This document shows, piece by piece, positions 34,091 through 46,104 of a DNA stretch of 64,000 bases. Both the position numbers and the translations under genes were made by a program. The notes under the pieces are model-generated. The model saw only the letters and a list, made by a program, of their open reading frames with translations. It ran no database searches and was not told the DNA's origin. This DNA comes from Yamagishiella unicocca. Lineage: Eukaryota > Chlorophyta > Chlorophyceae > Chlamydomonadales > Volvocaceae. The first letter of the stretch is position 1. Each line of letters begins with the position of its first letter. Where the stretch lies: NCBI GenBank assembly GCA_003116995.1, contig BDSL01000095.1, positions 124,001 through 188,000 of the forward strand. The letters are read 5' to 3'.

Positions 34091-37000
34091 AAAGGGGGGG
34101 GGGCTGAAAGCCTAGGCATAGAGCAAGTCTGCTGATGAGCAATTTCTAATAAGTGCAGGTCATCGCCATCAGCTTGTTATTTTGGGTTAAGCTGGGAGGC
34201 AAGCATCTATTTGGGCGGGTATTAAGGACAAGGGATGCTCTTCGTCGTTCGGTGTAGGTTATCTGCAGTACAACTTGGCGCAGGCCGTACGGGTTTGTGA
34301 TCAAGGGTCGCCTAGCCGCCTAGCCGGCTGTGCTTACCCAATGCCCGAGCTGAGCATAGTTACGGAGTCGTCACGTGCCGTACTGTATAGAATTTTTTGG
34401 CAACCGTAACGAAAAAGGGCGCTCCTTGGTGGCACACTCCTGCTCACGTGAAGGATTCTACCTGACCCTACAACAAGTTGCTTGCGTACGCCTCCGTGTT
34501 GGGGATTCATGCCGCCCTGCGGTGTTTGCAACCATAGAAACCTCCTTTCAACCCTGCGCACAGCACCGCACCATACCACATCCCCACTCTGAAAGGTCGG
34601 CAATAAGGACGGTGCGTGGCCGAACAAGGCTTCCCTAAGTGAGGCTTCAGATTAGCCTGCTGCGGCATCCATGGATATCCCACGGCTGCTAAAGGCTGCG
34701 GGACCCATCGCACGGTGATAGGATGGCACAGGCACAGTAGGAATTAATCGTTGTGTCATCCCTAGATCTCTCCGTCTCTTGTACGCAGTCGCAGGACCCG
34801 ACGTATGGGTCTGTATGGGTTCGACCTTGTTCGACCCACGTGGCCCCGACGTGACCATGACCCACTCCACTCTCCGCCTGGTGCCTCAACAATTCTCAAC
34901 CGATTGCAGGCCGGTGATTTGAGGCCCATCGCCGGGTTGCGTGCGGTATTAGCGGATCACGTTGCGTCGGCCCAGGAAACCGCCACGGGCGGATACCTCA
35001 CCTGCCCTCGAGGTCGCTCCTATGTTGCATCGCCCAGCATGCTCTGCCAGCGGCGTCGAGGGCAGGCCAGATCTCCTGTGTGCAAGCGGGTGTGTGCGGC
35101 TAGGTGCATACGGCGGACTATCTCCCCCGCGATGAAAGCGTTCAATCCAAATGAAGAGAAACATGCACACGCAACGGATATATGTGGCTGACAACAGCCC
35201 GATGATAGCATTGGTTCGGGGTTTTACACAGGTAGATGGAATTGCGCAAGGCTGCTCGAAGTTGAGGCTGGGAGTGACGCGCCGCAATATGCATGGCGGA
35301 ATCATAAGCAAGCTCAACTGGTGCGTTCACGGCTGTTGGCTGTTGGCTGCTACGACGAACTGTGCAGCGGCACCGCTTCAGCGGTACCTCTTCGATGCCA
35401 GTTAAAGGAAAAAGGTTAGAAAGTGTATACAACCACGCAACAAAAAGCCATGCAAGTTTGCGATGTGGGCCGCAGTTCACTGTGCGAAGACTGTTTCGCA
35501 ATTAACGCGCACTGGCGTCGACTGCGGTCGATCGGTAGGGGAGCTGAACTGCTTCTCGAAAAACTGTTAGCGAAGCGAAATGGGCTATGGCAGTCGTGGT
35601 ATCAGTTTCGCATGGATTCGGTGAAAGTTTAATCCGAGAGATCCGGGACTTGGCGTCGCGACGGCTAGGTAGGGGAAGCTAGCCCTAACGCGCACCCGGC
35701 GATGCGATCGACGACGATCACACGACGCTCAACTTTAAGTGATACGCGACCTCTGCGCTTTTCTGATGAGCTTGCCATCATTAGTCAATATCCTCCGCTT
35801 GCGCTTTTATTTTGGCGCATTCATTTCGGTGCGAGGGTCGGGGATCAGCCGACGGCACAAAGAATGGGCTGACTGCGCGCAACACTGGTCTGCAACGTGG
35901 GTTGATCGGCAGGAAAGCGACGTCTAACCGATATGGCAAAGTACGGCGGGCGCCCGCACTCTTGAATTGTCGTCGGGCGTCTGAAACCCTTGGGAATGAC
36001 TGCTGCAGGATTGCTCTGAAGCTGACAGGCTAGAAGTGAAGCGGTCGCCTGTGCAGCAGTACCTGGAGCGAAGCGAGGATAAGTAGGTTGCGCTACATAC
36101 AAACTTTGACGGAAGTGACTGGTCAACATATGGCCAGCTTCGGTCAGCGCTGGGTCAACGTATGGTCAATCTGGTCAACACCGCGGTAAGTGGGGGTAGG
36201 TGTAAGCCCACATCCCCCAATGCGGCGCATCATTGTTTAGTGCCGATTATATATATACCAGCTAGCCCTTTAGCCACAGATACGTGAGGCTTGGGGAATA
36301 GAAGCCGGTTCCACACGACCGTTGGTCCAACCAACATTCATTCCAACACGTACACCTTCAGATCCCGTAGCTGGCAATGGACCAAACTGAAGTTGCATCC
36401 ACAATTGTATTGTGAACATATGTACCCATCTCACTGAAGATCTACGCACATCGTCAGGCATGGCCAGGCCCATGCGATTGTTTGTTTGTCGTACCCACCC
36501 AACCCTGCGTATAATCATACGATTGGCTTCCTGAAGGTAAGCCACCATCCCCATTCGATGCTGCATGCGCATTCGCGACGCAGCCGGCCTACCTGTCTGG
36601 CTGGGATGTTGGTGGCCGCACTGCGCCGAGGGGTGTGGATGTAACGAGACACGGAACACAGGCGACATGATAGTGATGATACCGGGATGGTAGTGCAAAC
36701 AGCATGGCATGTCAGCCGGGGCCGGTCTCCAAGCGTGACTTTGGCAGCTTACTTTCCCCAGCAGGATGCAGGTATGTAAGGCCCTAAGCGTATGGAACCT
36801 AGTCGGTACTCGCTGGGCTACCCTTCCAAAACCGAGCAACGAAGCAGAGCACGTTCTGCCCAACCCAGCCCAGCCCAGCACGTTCTGCGCAGCCCGGCCC
36901 AGCCCAGCAGGGCCCGCCACGCCTGCCGCCGGGATACGCATCCGGTGGCAGTGGCAGCAGCGGGAGGGAGCCGCTGCACCTTGGCCATCGCGACATTTCA

Positions 37001-37425
37001 ACAGATAAAACATACGATGTGATATGATGTTCCACTCGTGCCATATCGCTAGCGAGCCAATCACGCCGGCAGGTTTGTGCTCTATGCGCCGGCCGAAGAT
37101 TGGCTATGTGCTATTAGACGCCTCCGTAGAGATCCGCAGTTTTGCTCCAGCTCACCAGGTCCGCGCTTCCCAGGCGCCAGGCCCTCCCCCCACGTGGACC
37201 CGTGGGTTGCACTTTCGAAAAGTAGTACACTGGCATAAATTACTGGTAAACTTCGACAACTTTTCCAAACTTGGACAAATAAAGCGGTATTGATCGGCAA
37301 GTAATACCCGCAGATGGTAACAGTACGGCACTCGTCCCGCGCCGATTCCGCCATGTTCCGTCTCCCGGTCTCCGGCACCGAAGTCTTCAGTAAGCGACTC
37401 CGTAATGTCGTTCAACGTGTAGAAA
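34091..37425. other. Intergenic, no gene recognised
   Basis: About 3.3 kb of lower-GC sequence upstream of the large RING gene. Open frames to about 260 codons exist but are unlike proteins and overlap. Minor features: repeated GGTCAAC/TATGG words near 36120-36180 and CCCAGCCCAG runs near 36860-36910. Confidence 0.4.
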
Positions 37426-40400
37426 ATGCCGAATAGTGTGGTTTTTTGGGACCTCGCGCAGTTTGTGATACTGTGCATTATGCTAGGCATCGTTGTGCAG
37501 CGCTATACAAACTCAACTGAATATCATGATGATGTTGCAAGGTACGCGATCGTGGAACAGGGAGCAGAAAAGTCCTTCAACCAAATAGCAAATTTCGTTT
37601 CAAACCGGGCCTTCCTCGACGCACACGGCACCCGTGGCGACGCTGGAACACAGCTCAAAAGATATCTAGACGAAGACGAGTTGTTAAGTCTGCAGGTAAA
37701 GGTTTTGGGTTGGGTACGACAGTCAGCGGACTCGGGTTTGGGCCGCCTCCGCCGCAGCCCTCCCAGCACCCCTTCCTGTCCCTGCAGTGGACGGTTCAAT
37801 CTTCGCTGGCCTTACGATCTCCTTTAGTATCGGACACGATTGCGTTTGGAGGCGTGGTCTGGTGAGTGCGCCCTCATCCAGCCCCGCCCTGCAGTGCGCT
37901 GTCACACGGTCGTTCCTGCTATCCTGCAGCCACGCTTCCAGGAAGCTTTAATTAGGCCGCCCTGTCGCTCTGCGAGCTTCACTTGCTGCTCATCACCTGC
38001 ACGTGCCCATTCTGCGCCGAGCCGATAGGCTAACTCACCCGACGCCCATCGCTTGGTCGGCTCACGTCACCAGCCACCAAGTGCCGCCGCTCCCGTCCTC
38101 GCTCCTACCACTACTCCCATCGGCAAGCTCCTTCATCCACACACCGAACCACCCGTTTCAACCTGACCCATCGCTGTACGCGCTTCTATGCTACCACATC
38201 CGCAGGCGGCTGCACCTAGACGGGCCCCCAGCAGCCGGGGACCGCTGCCCCGGTTCCATGTTCTTGCGATCCCGCAGCGATAGCACTGATCGTGACTACG
38301 CCTCAACCGGCCAAAGCGCCGCAGCGGACTACCTAGCAGCCGCTGCCGCGAGAGTCTCGGATTACGTTGGGAGGCTGGGCGGCGGCGGCGAGCTGCCCCC
38401 CGAGCCCGCCGCGTGTCTGTCCATATCCGCGGCCTGGGCTGCGGGATGGGGGCCCTCAGAACGAGTGCGGCTGCGGGTCTCGTTGGTCATGAAGAACCGC
38501 ACCAGTGCGTTGGCGGGGCCTAGCTGGGGCGGGGGCCAGAGGGCGGGGGCACCCAGGCCCAGCTGCGCATGTTATTTCGTACGATATGTACTATAGTACG
38601 ATATAAGTGCTGCAAGTCGGGACGGGGTTATCGGGACGGTGGGACTTGCTGCCGGTGGTTTCGGTGCATGAGCCAGGACCCAGCAGCCGGCCTGCAGGAC
38701 TCAGCAGGACACACCAGAGACCGCCGACCCGCTCCACCCCCCCTCCAACCCCGCCTCCCTGCAGCCCAAGACCCCGCGCGCCCACGCTGCGAACCCCCCG
38801 TTGCCGCTCCGCCAGCGCCCCTCACCCAGCCCCCTGCTCGGCTGCGTGTCCGCCCTTGACGCCTCACGCCTATGTCGCTACCGGCCCCCGCCCCCGTCCC
38901 GCAGCCATCGACCTGGAGGGCACGTTCTCCACCAGCCACCCGAAATTCTCCCTGCCGCTCGGGGCCGAGCAGCTCTCCGCCCTCAAGGCCGCGGTGACCG
39001 CATCCCCTGCGTGCGGCAAGGCGGCTTCCCCCAGGCGCGGTTCGCAGTTCCTGTTTGAGTTGCTGCTGGCTTCGCCCACTGCGCACTGGGACCTGGCCAC
39101 CACCCACCTGGAAGCCAGCTACGCCAGGTGTGTGAGTGCAGTGGGGAGGGGAGGGGGCGAACCAGTGCGGGGGGGGGGGAGGGGGCGGGCATCCATTGCA
39201 GGGGAGCAGCGCAAACGGGTCGACCCGCAGACGCTCCGCTCGGCCCCGTATTGCTTGTTTCCAGCAGCGGCGCCGCCACACACGACGCCCGTCGCTGTCC
39301 CGTCGCAAATGTGTCGATCACTCCCCGGCTGCCCACCGCCTGCATTGAGCCGCTCTCATTTGCTTTCACAGCCAGATTACACGCCGTCATGGCTTGCCGT
39401 CCTGTGTCTTCGCTTGCCTGTGGGTAACAATACCTGTACTACTTGGCTCCCCGCTTCCCCCCCGTCTGGACAGGGCAATTGGCGAGCAGCTGCTGCTGAC
39501 AGAAGTGGTCCAATACTATGGGCTCTTTGACGGACCAGCTCCCTTTGGAAGGGGCTCGAAGGTGCCGCAGCTGCAGCTGTCCGTGTTGCCTCCTCCCCAT
39601 GCGGACGGCACCGGAAGTGGTGGAGGCGGCGCGTCCGCGGCATTGGCGAGGAACCTGTACACCTGGCGGGGGGTTTTCAACACCACGGCACCAGACGAGG
39701 TACGGAGCTTGCCGGACGAGGCGGTTGACAGTTGGTCGTTCTGACACCGGCATCCTGCATAATGCCCCGGAGGTTGTGCCTCATCGGATGGGTTGCGCAT
39801 GTGTGCGAGGCACCAGCACTCGCGGAGCAGACCAGCGTGCGAATTTGCGTGGACGGGGCGGGGCGCCTGGTATGCATGCGTCGAGCGAGGATGGCTCCCT
39901 CCGGCATTGAGGGCATTGGGAAGTCCGTTTGTGTCGGCGTAGAAACTACTGATAGGGGCCAGTCCTTACCTCCGCACACGCCAGCACAACGCACCCGATC
40001 GCGCACTTGGGTCTGTCCAACCTGGCTTCAAAGAAGCCCTCGCAAGGACGCTGCTGTGCGCAAGTGCGGCTCCTGCCGCTGAGGGGGTCCGCCACTGTGT
40101 GCCGCGAACTCCACATCCCTCCATCAACCCGCCCCGCCCTGCACACCCGACTGACTGCCCGCAGCTGCTGGCGGTGCTGCTGCTCAATCGAATCATGTGC
40201 AAGGATGTCAGTCTCAGCCGCGCGGAAGAGGTGGTGAGTCGGAAACCAAACTGCCGGTCAATACTTTGGTGGTACGTTCTCATGGCGTGAGTGCGGTAGT
40301 AGTGCTGTTTGGCGGGGGCCTTGAACCGGTGACCGCATGCGCGCGTCGGTTGCTTGAGCACCACGCTGATGCGCTTCTGGCATCATCCCTGGCCGCAACA

Positions 40401-43400
40401 ATGAGCCACACCTTGAAGCTGCTGGCTGCCCGCCGCTCCGCTGCAACCGCTCGCAGGCCCTCGAGGTGCTGGACGCATACGCGCAAGAGTTGTACGGCAG
40501 CACGGGGGCGCAGTACAGCCTCGGCGTCCGCCGGCTCCAGATCGTCGGTGACAGGGAGGCCTACGTGGACGTGGACGGCAAGATCGTCACGTCGTACCTC
40601 CAAGAGTGCACCGGCGCCAAACACCCCTTCTACCACTACGCCCCGCCTGCCGCCTCCAGCGGTCGCTCGCTGTACGTGCCGCCGCCGTGGTCCGACTCCG
40701 GCCCCTGCATGGGCCTGCGTTGCAACGCAGTTGAGCGCGCGGAAGAGTACGACGACCCGTACTACGACGATGTGTACGACGGTTGCCCCGGCGTCGGTGG
40801 CCTCTACGGCGGCGACAACTACGACGACGCGCAGCACGATGATCTGATGGCGGAGGCGGCGGGCTGGATCCTGGATCGCGCCGTACAGGAAAGGCGGATT
40901 TTCGCGGTCCGTCCCGCTCCCGAGGACCCCAACCAGGCCTTATACGCGGGCAACATGCTGTGGCTGCTGGCGACCCACCACATCTGGGAGCAAGAGACGG
41001 CCATGCGACCCGTGGGACTGATGGGCAGCCCTGAGGCCGTGGCGGCTGACATCGGCGGCGGCGACCGCCTCCAACGCGACGCGGCCTACGCAAGCTGCCA
41101 GGATGATGATGTCGTTTGCGTCGCGCTGTGCGCCTTTGATTTCAACCACTACGCAATGCGAGTGGCGACCGCCTCCCTGGAGTCGGTCCGCGCGTCTACC
41201 GCCGCTACCGCCGCCAGGGCCGCGGGGCGCAGCAAGTCACGCCACCAGAGGGGCGGCACCTCGCCGCTCATCAACTGGCAGGTCGGTCGGTCGGTCCGGA
41301 GCGATAACGGGTCCGAGTGCCCGCAACCTCGTGCCCCCAGACGGCCTCGCAGCCCCAGTCCAGTCCAGTACGCACCGCCGCCAGGATAGGTCCGCGCACT
41401 GGCGTCATGCGGCGGAGACGCGCTCTGCGTGGGCCCCTACGGCACCCCTGTGCCGATGGCATCGTGGACGTGCGCCGCCGCCGCCGTCACGCGTTACCCC
41501 CCACGTGCCATGCCGGCCCCCCCCCCGCCCGTACTAACCCACCCATTTGATGCAAGCTGTCGCGCTCCCTGTTGCCCCAGGGCCAGTTCGTCTTCTGGCA
41601 CGGCGGCGACGAAGTGCGGCGGGCTGCCAGCGACGCGGCCGCGGAGGTGGGGCTGTGGTGGATGATGATGCGGCTCATTTGGAGCTGGCTGGTGGCGTGG
41701 CTCTGCAGCCACAGCGTGGCGGCAGTAGCCAATCGCAACGCGTTGCGCGTCAGCGCGATTCAGGACGCGTTCCTGTACACCGGCAGAGCTTTGCTTACGG
41801 AGTGCCGATGTTGCGCTAGCTGGGTACGTCCCGGTGGCTTGGGAATCGCGCCGGGCTCGCGGGCGGGGAGTCGTGAGCCGATACGCCTGTTTAGGCCCCG
41901 CCACATTAGGCGGGGGCCGGGAGCCGGTTGGCTCTCCGCCGGGACAGCACGACGACGGCAGCGGCGGTTGGGTCAGTCAGTTGGTTAGTTAGTAACTTGG
42001 TCAGGTTGTCGTCATGCGTAGGCGTTCCTAGTGCGCCCTGGCTGCTCCTCACCCCGGCTGCCGGATATCGCAGCCCAGGGAGGCGGGCTGCGGTGAGGCC
42101 CGTGCGTAGACGGGACCCCTTCCCCGATATCTTTCGTACACTGGGGTTCCTTCACTGGCAACCCCTCCCCGGTTTCTTTCGTACACTGGTCTTCCCTCAC
42201 TGGCAACCCCTCCCCGATATCGTCCTCCTTGCCGTTATGGTCCACTCCCAATCCTCTGGCTGCAGATCGTCTCGCCCCTGTTCGCTGCGTCCACCCGCCG
42301 GCGGTTCGTTGTCGGCAGAGCAGCCGCAGCCATCAAGCGCGCCCTCAACCTCCAGGCGTTCCGGGTGCGAGGGAACGCCTGGGAGGCCTCCTGGCGGCGT
42401 CCGGGCTCCACACCTTTGAGACCCGACGACGCCTCCGATGCCAGTGGTGCGGATCGCGCCACCGGCTGCAGCACAAGCGCAACCGCCGGGAGGCGCGGCG
42501 GGGCTCCTGGCGGCGGCGGCGGCGGTGGCGGCATGGGAGGCGGCGGGCGGAAGCCGGCGAAGGGTCCCAAGGTGTCTGTCGCCAAGAAGGCGACGGTCCC
42601 GCGAGAAGCGCCCGCTGACCGGAACTACAGCGGCGTCCAGGGCACCAGGGACAGGCAGGACCGTAGGGAGAACCACGTAACGGCGCCGAAACCAACAACT
42701 CGCAACTCGCGACCCGCACCAGCTGAGGCGCCAGCAGCCGGCGAGGTGCATGTGTGGTTTAAAAGCGGTTGGGCGGCCGCGTGGTTGCGCAGGGCGTCCT
42801 GGAGGGGGGTAGCCGCCGCCGTCGGCGCCCTTGACGACACTGACCACAACAACAGAGCTCAGTCCGGCGTCTGCCCCCTGCCGCCCAAGACAGCCGCTGG
42901 CCCTTCCGGAGCTGTGCGGAAAGCAGTCGAGGGCGACATGTCAGCGAAGGGCGAGGAGAAGGGCGGGGCGACGGCGGCAAGCAAGCGCAGCAGCAGCAAG
43001 CGGCAGGGCTCTGCCGGCAAGCGACTTGCCAAGGATGCCGGCACACCGGCGGCGGCGGTGATGTTAAATGCAGGGTCGGGGCCAACACGATTCTCGCCGG
43101 CGTCTGCATGGACGCAGCCGGAGCTCCCCGAGCCGTCGCCAGCCGCCCCACCAGCCCACAGCAGTGACATCGCCGGCGGGGCAGGGGCAGGCGCGCTCGA
43201 CGGGCAGCCTACCGACGACGGCTGCCATGGTGACGATGCTCCGGCCACCTACAGCAACCTCCCCGACGGCTCGGTCGTGCCCGCAACGATACGACATCCC
43301 GACCCGGAGGTGGCCGAAGGGGGCGGCGGCAACGCTATTGGCAGTGCCATTGGGCGCGGTGGAAGCGGCGGCGGCAGCCTGACGCTCGTACGGCAGCTCC

Positions 43401-43780
43401 TCCTCCTCAGTCTGCCGTCGTTGCCGTCAGGGGTAGCCGCGGGTGATGCCGCACCGCCGCCTGTTGTAGCCCCGGCGGCGGCTGCCGGGTCCGTCCATGT
43501 TGCCGCACCGGAGTGGGCGCCAGCGACCGAGCAGGTCATGGGGGGGGCTGGGGCGCACGCAACCCAGATGGCCGGCGCTACAGCCGAAGACGCCCGGGAT
43601 GACAGCTACAGCGTGTGTCTCGTGTGCTATGTGGGCCCGCGTGAGTTCGGCTTCCTGCATGGCGGTTACGTGCACATCGGGGTGTGCGGCGAGTGCAGGG
43701 TGGCGCTGTATCAGGTGCGGGGGGCGCCCTGCCCCGTATGTCGGGAGCCGGTGGAGGCCATGGTGCACATACGTGGCTAG
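37426..43780 (+). CDS. Candidate membrane-anchored E3 ligase: MATH-like region and C-terminal MDM2-type RING, 9 exons
   Basis: Exons 37426-37695, 37788-37861, 38206-38504, 38905-39127, 39474-39699, 40165-40233, 40457-41281, 41581-41823 and 42266-43780 all join in phase to about 1247 residues, from ATG 37426. Order: an N-terminal hydrophobic helix (FVILCIMLGIVVQ, about 12-26); a region from about 95 with IAFGGVVWRLHLDGPP, later ACLSISAAWAAGW and RLRVSLVMKNRT, which follows the MATH/TRAF-domain pattern (FxxGGxxWxL...LSLxL); an unassigned middle with acidic Tyr/Asp-rich sequence and a Trp-rich helix (LWWMMMRLIWSWLVAWL); a long low-complexity Gly/Ala/Pro/Lys region; and a C-terminal RING with CLVC, FLHGGYVHIGVCGEC and CPVCREPVE. 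That spacing equals the C2H2C4 RING of MDM2. Ligase activity is inferred from the RING. The MATH call is weaker. Confidence 0.75.
42113..42224 (+). repeat. Imperfect tandem duplication of about 50 bases in an intron
   Basis: Two copies of a unit containing TCTTTCGTACACTGG and CACTGGCAACCCC, plus the start of a third (CCCCGATATCG), in the intron before the last exon of the RING gene. Copies differ at several bases, so it is older than the perfect duplications elsewhere. Confidence 0.8.
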
Positions 43781-46104
43781 CTGCGCGGCTGCCGGTGGGG
43801 GAGGCGGGCCGCAGCGGCGTGCAGTGCGGCGGAAGGTGGGGTAGGGTAGGGTATAGCTAGGCAGGTAGAGACGAAGCGCTTTCAAAATCCGCGGGCCATC
43901 GTGGGGGCCCACGTGGGGTGACATGGGGTGCGGCAAATGGACAGTAACGCTCGGCTGGAAAGGGATTGGGATACGGCCGGGATTGGGATTGGGGGAGGCC
44001 GGCACCGGCGGGGGTGTCTTTGAGTTTCGGCAGAGGGTCTGTCCCAGGTGCTTGCCAGGGATTGTCCCCCGACCTCCCGACCTGGGTACGCGGAGGGTAC
44101 CCCTGGGCCTTAAGCATATTATGACCCACCCCCAATCCCCAGACTAGTTACTAGCAATTCGTGCTCGTGTTGCGTACCGGTACTGCACCGCATTGAATGC
44201 CCTTCATCATTCTTATGTGTATGGAGTATACTGGTGTACTGTGTGGAATGTACCTGACACAGATGGCACAAGGAAGCAGGAGCTGGTCGGAACTGCATGC
44301 GATCCACCTGTGTTGGACTTTGCTGGGTGATTGCCAGATATGATAACTACCGACATAAGCTGCGCGCATTTGCAGGAGTAACTGCCGAGCTGGTCCCAGG
44401 ATGATCGATTTATCGGTTAGGGTATGTGTTGCGTTCACCCATACACGCCACCACACATACTGCGGGGATGTATGGTTGATACGGTCGAGCTGCGTGTTGC
44501 ATACATTTACAAATGCTACACGTGATGCAGAGAGTGGACGGTAATACTTGATGATATGTATGTACATGTTAAAGTCGAGCAGGCAACTGCAAAACTCCGT
44601 AATCAAAGACATGGTTTCGAAGTTTTTTTCATTAAGTTGTACACGTTTTCACGGTGCGTTGTGGGACACCCACGCTTTAGTGGTCCTCGGTTTTTCATCG
44701 TTCCAGTCGCAAGTTCCACGTGTTGCACGGGCGGTAGGTGTTTGCTGTACGCGTAAGCGCGTTGCACAGGGCCGAGCTGGGGACGGCTGGTGCGGATTCA
44801 GGACCGCAAATGTAATAAAATTGTCCCCATTACGGATTTGATTGTGTCAACGAAGTGCTTCAGTGCGCTTGCCCAGATGTATACGTCCTGATGCAAGCTC
44901 ATAAACTCAATGCCTTCCTTTGCATGACCGCGGGAACGACCCTTGGGTCAATAACGTATGCTGCACATTGCAGCACGTGCACAGCTGCTGTCACAGATGA
45001 CTATATCCGCTATAAGACCACCAATGCGCATGTATCATATCCAATGGTACAGTGAATGGCCAAGGTGGCGGCCAGAGCGTCGGGGTTCTTCCCAAGTTGC
45101 CTGACGTGTTGTCGACGATGCTAAGCAAGGCGGCACCTGGAATTACCCATATTTAGAGTGAATATTTATTTAGTCTAAAGGCGTCGGGAAATGGCAGCGT
45201 TTCGTTGCAAACCCCAGGCAATGACCGGAAAAAAACAGGAAAGTATTTCTGCTTATTACGTTCAAAAGGCATTAATAATATCGTCAAAATATTCGAATGA
45301 GATGGCCGGAATTTACGGAATGACCTGCAATTGCCGTTCCCCCATCAGCCAGCGTTCGGACAAATGCTGTTGCGAGCTGTACCTATGCCTGCAACGGCCA
45401 AAATAATAGCAATAGGTTTCACACACCGGTGGATGTTGGAGGTAGCCTAGGCCATACTAGTGGGCAAGATGGGCAAGAACTTAAAGCGTCAGAATGATGG
45501 CGTGTTGGGGACGCCGGGAGGGGCGTCTCGGCAAGGCGGCAAGCCGCCAATGTCCATTGGAACGAAACGGCACAAGCAAATGAGCTTGGTTCCATTCCTG
45601 CGGACCCCGGCTTACATTGAGGTGCGCACCCCTGAGTCAACAACTCACGCGCAGCAGCAAGTGGCAGGCTGCGACAGGGCCATTACATGGGCTTCTTGCA
45701 GGAGACTCCGGCACTTCAAGCTAAGGCCGGAAAAGGGGATATCACGTCAACCGGCCTGCAGAAGCTCGGCCAGCTCAACCTCCGGACCCAACAGGCATGT
45801 TAATCAACCTGAGCATGGGTGGAGTCTTCCTTTGCAATTGAATGATGATGTATTGAGTTTGTGTTGGTCTGCTGCGTTCCGTCTCACCGTGCAGAAGCAA
45901 CAGCAAAACGCATCCACGCTCGCGCCTACGCTAGGGCGGCCAGCGGTGCCAGGTGGGCATCGTAGCTAAGGATTGCATGTGCAAAGGGGAAATTCATCAC
46001 TGTCTCCTAATGCGCGCTTCATACGCTCCACCCCCTCAGCTTTTGCAGCCGAGCCGAGGTGGCAGGAAGCCTCCCCATCAAGCGATGACGATTTCGTCAT
46101 TTCG
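43781..46104. other. Intergenic, no secure gene
   Basis: 3' flank of the RING gene, including a TGTAA (44811-44815) followed by TAAAA, about 1 kb after the stop, as a possible poly(A) signal. From 44150 to 45420 GC is distinctly lower. A 71-codon frame with ATG at 45191 (Cys-rich C-terminus) and a frame at 45460-45969 are open but unrecognised; the latter could contain a 5' exon of the phosphatase gene. Confidence 0.4.

Noticed and set aside
42266..43780. Independent 471-codon gene
   Set aside because: It is the last exon of the RING gene: an in-phase acceptor at 42265 joins it to the preceding exon ending at 41823.
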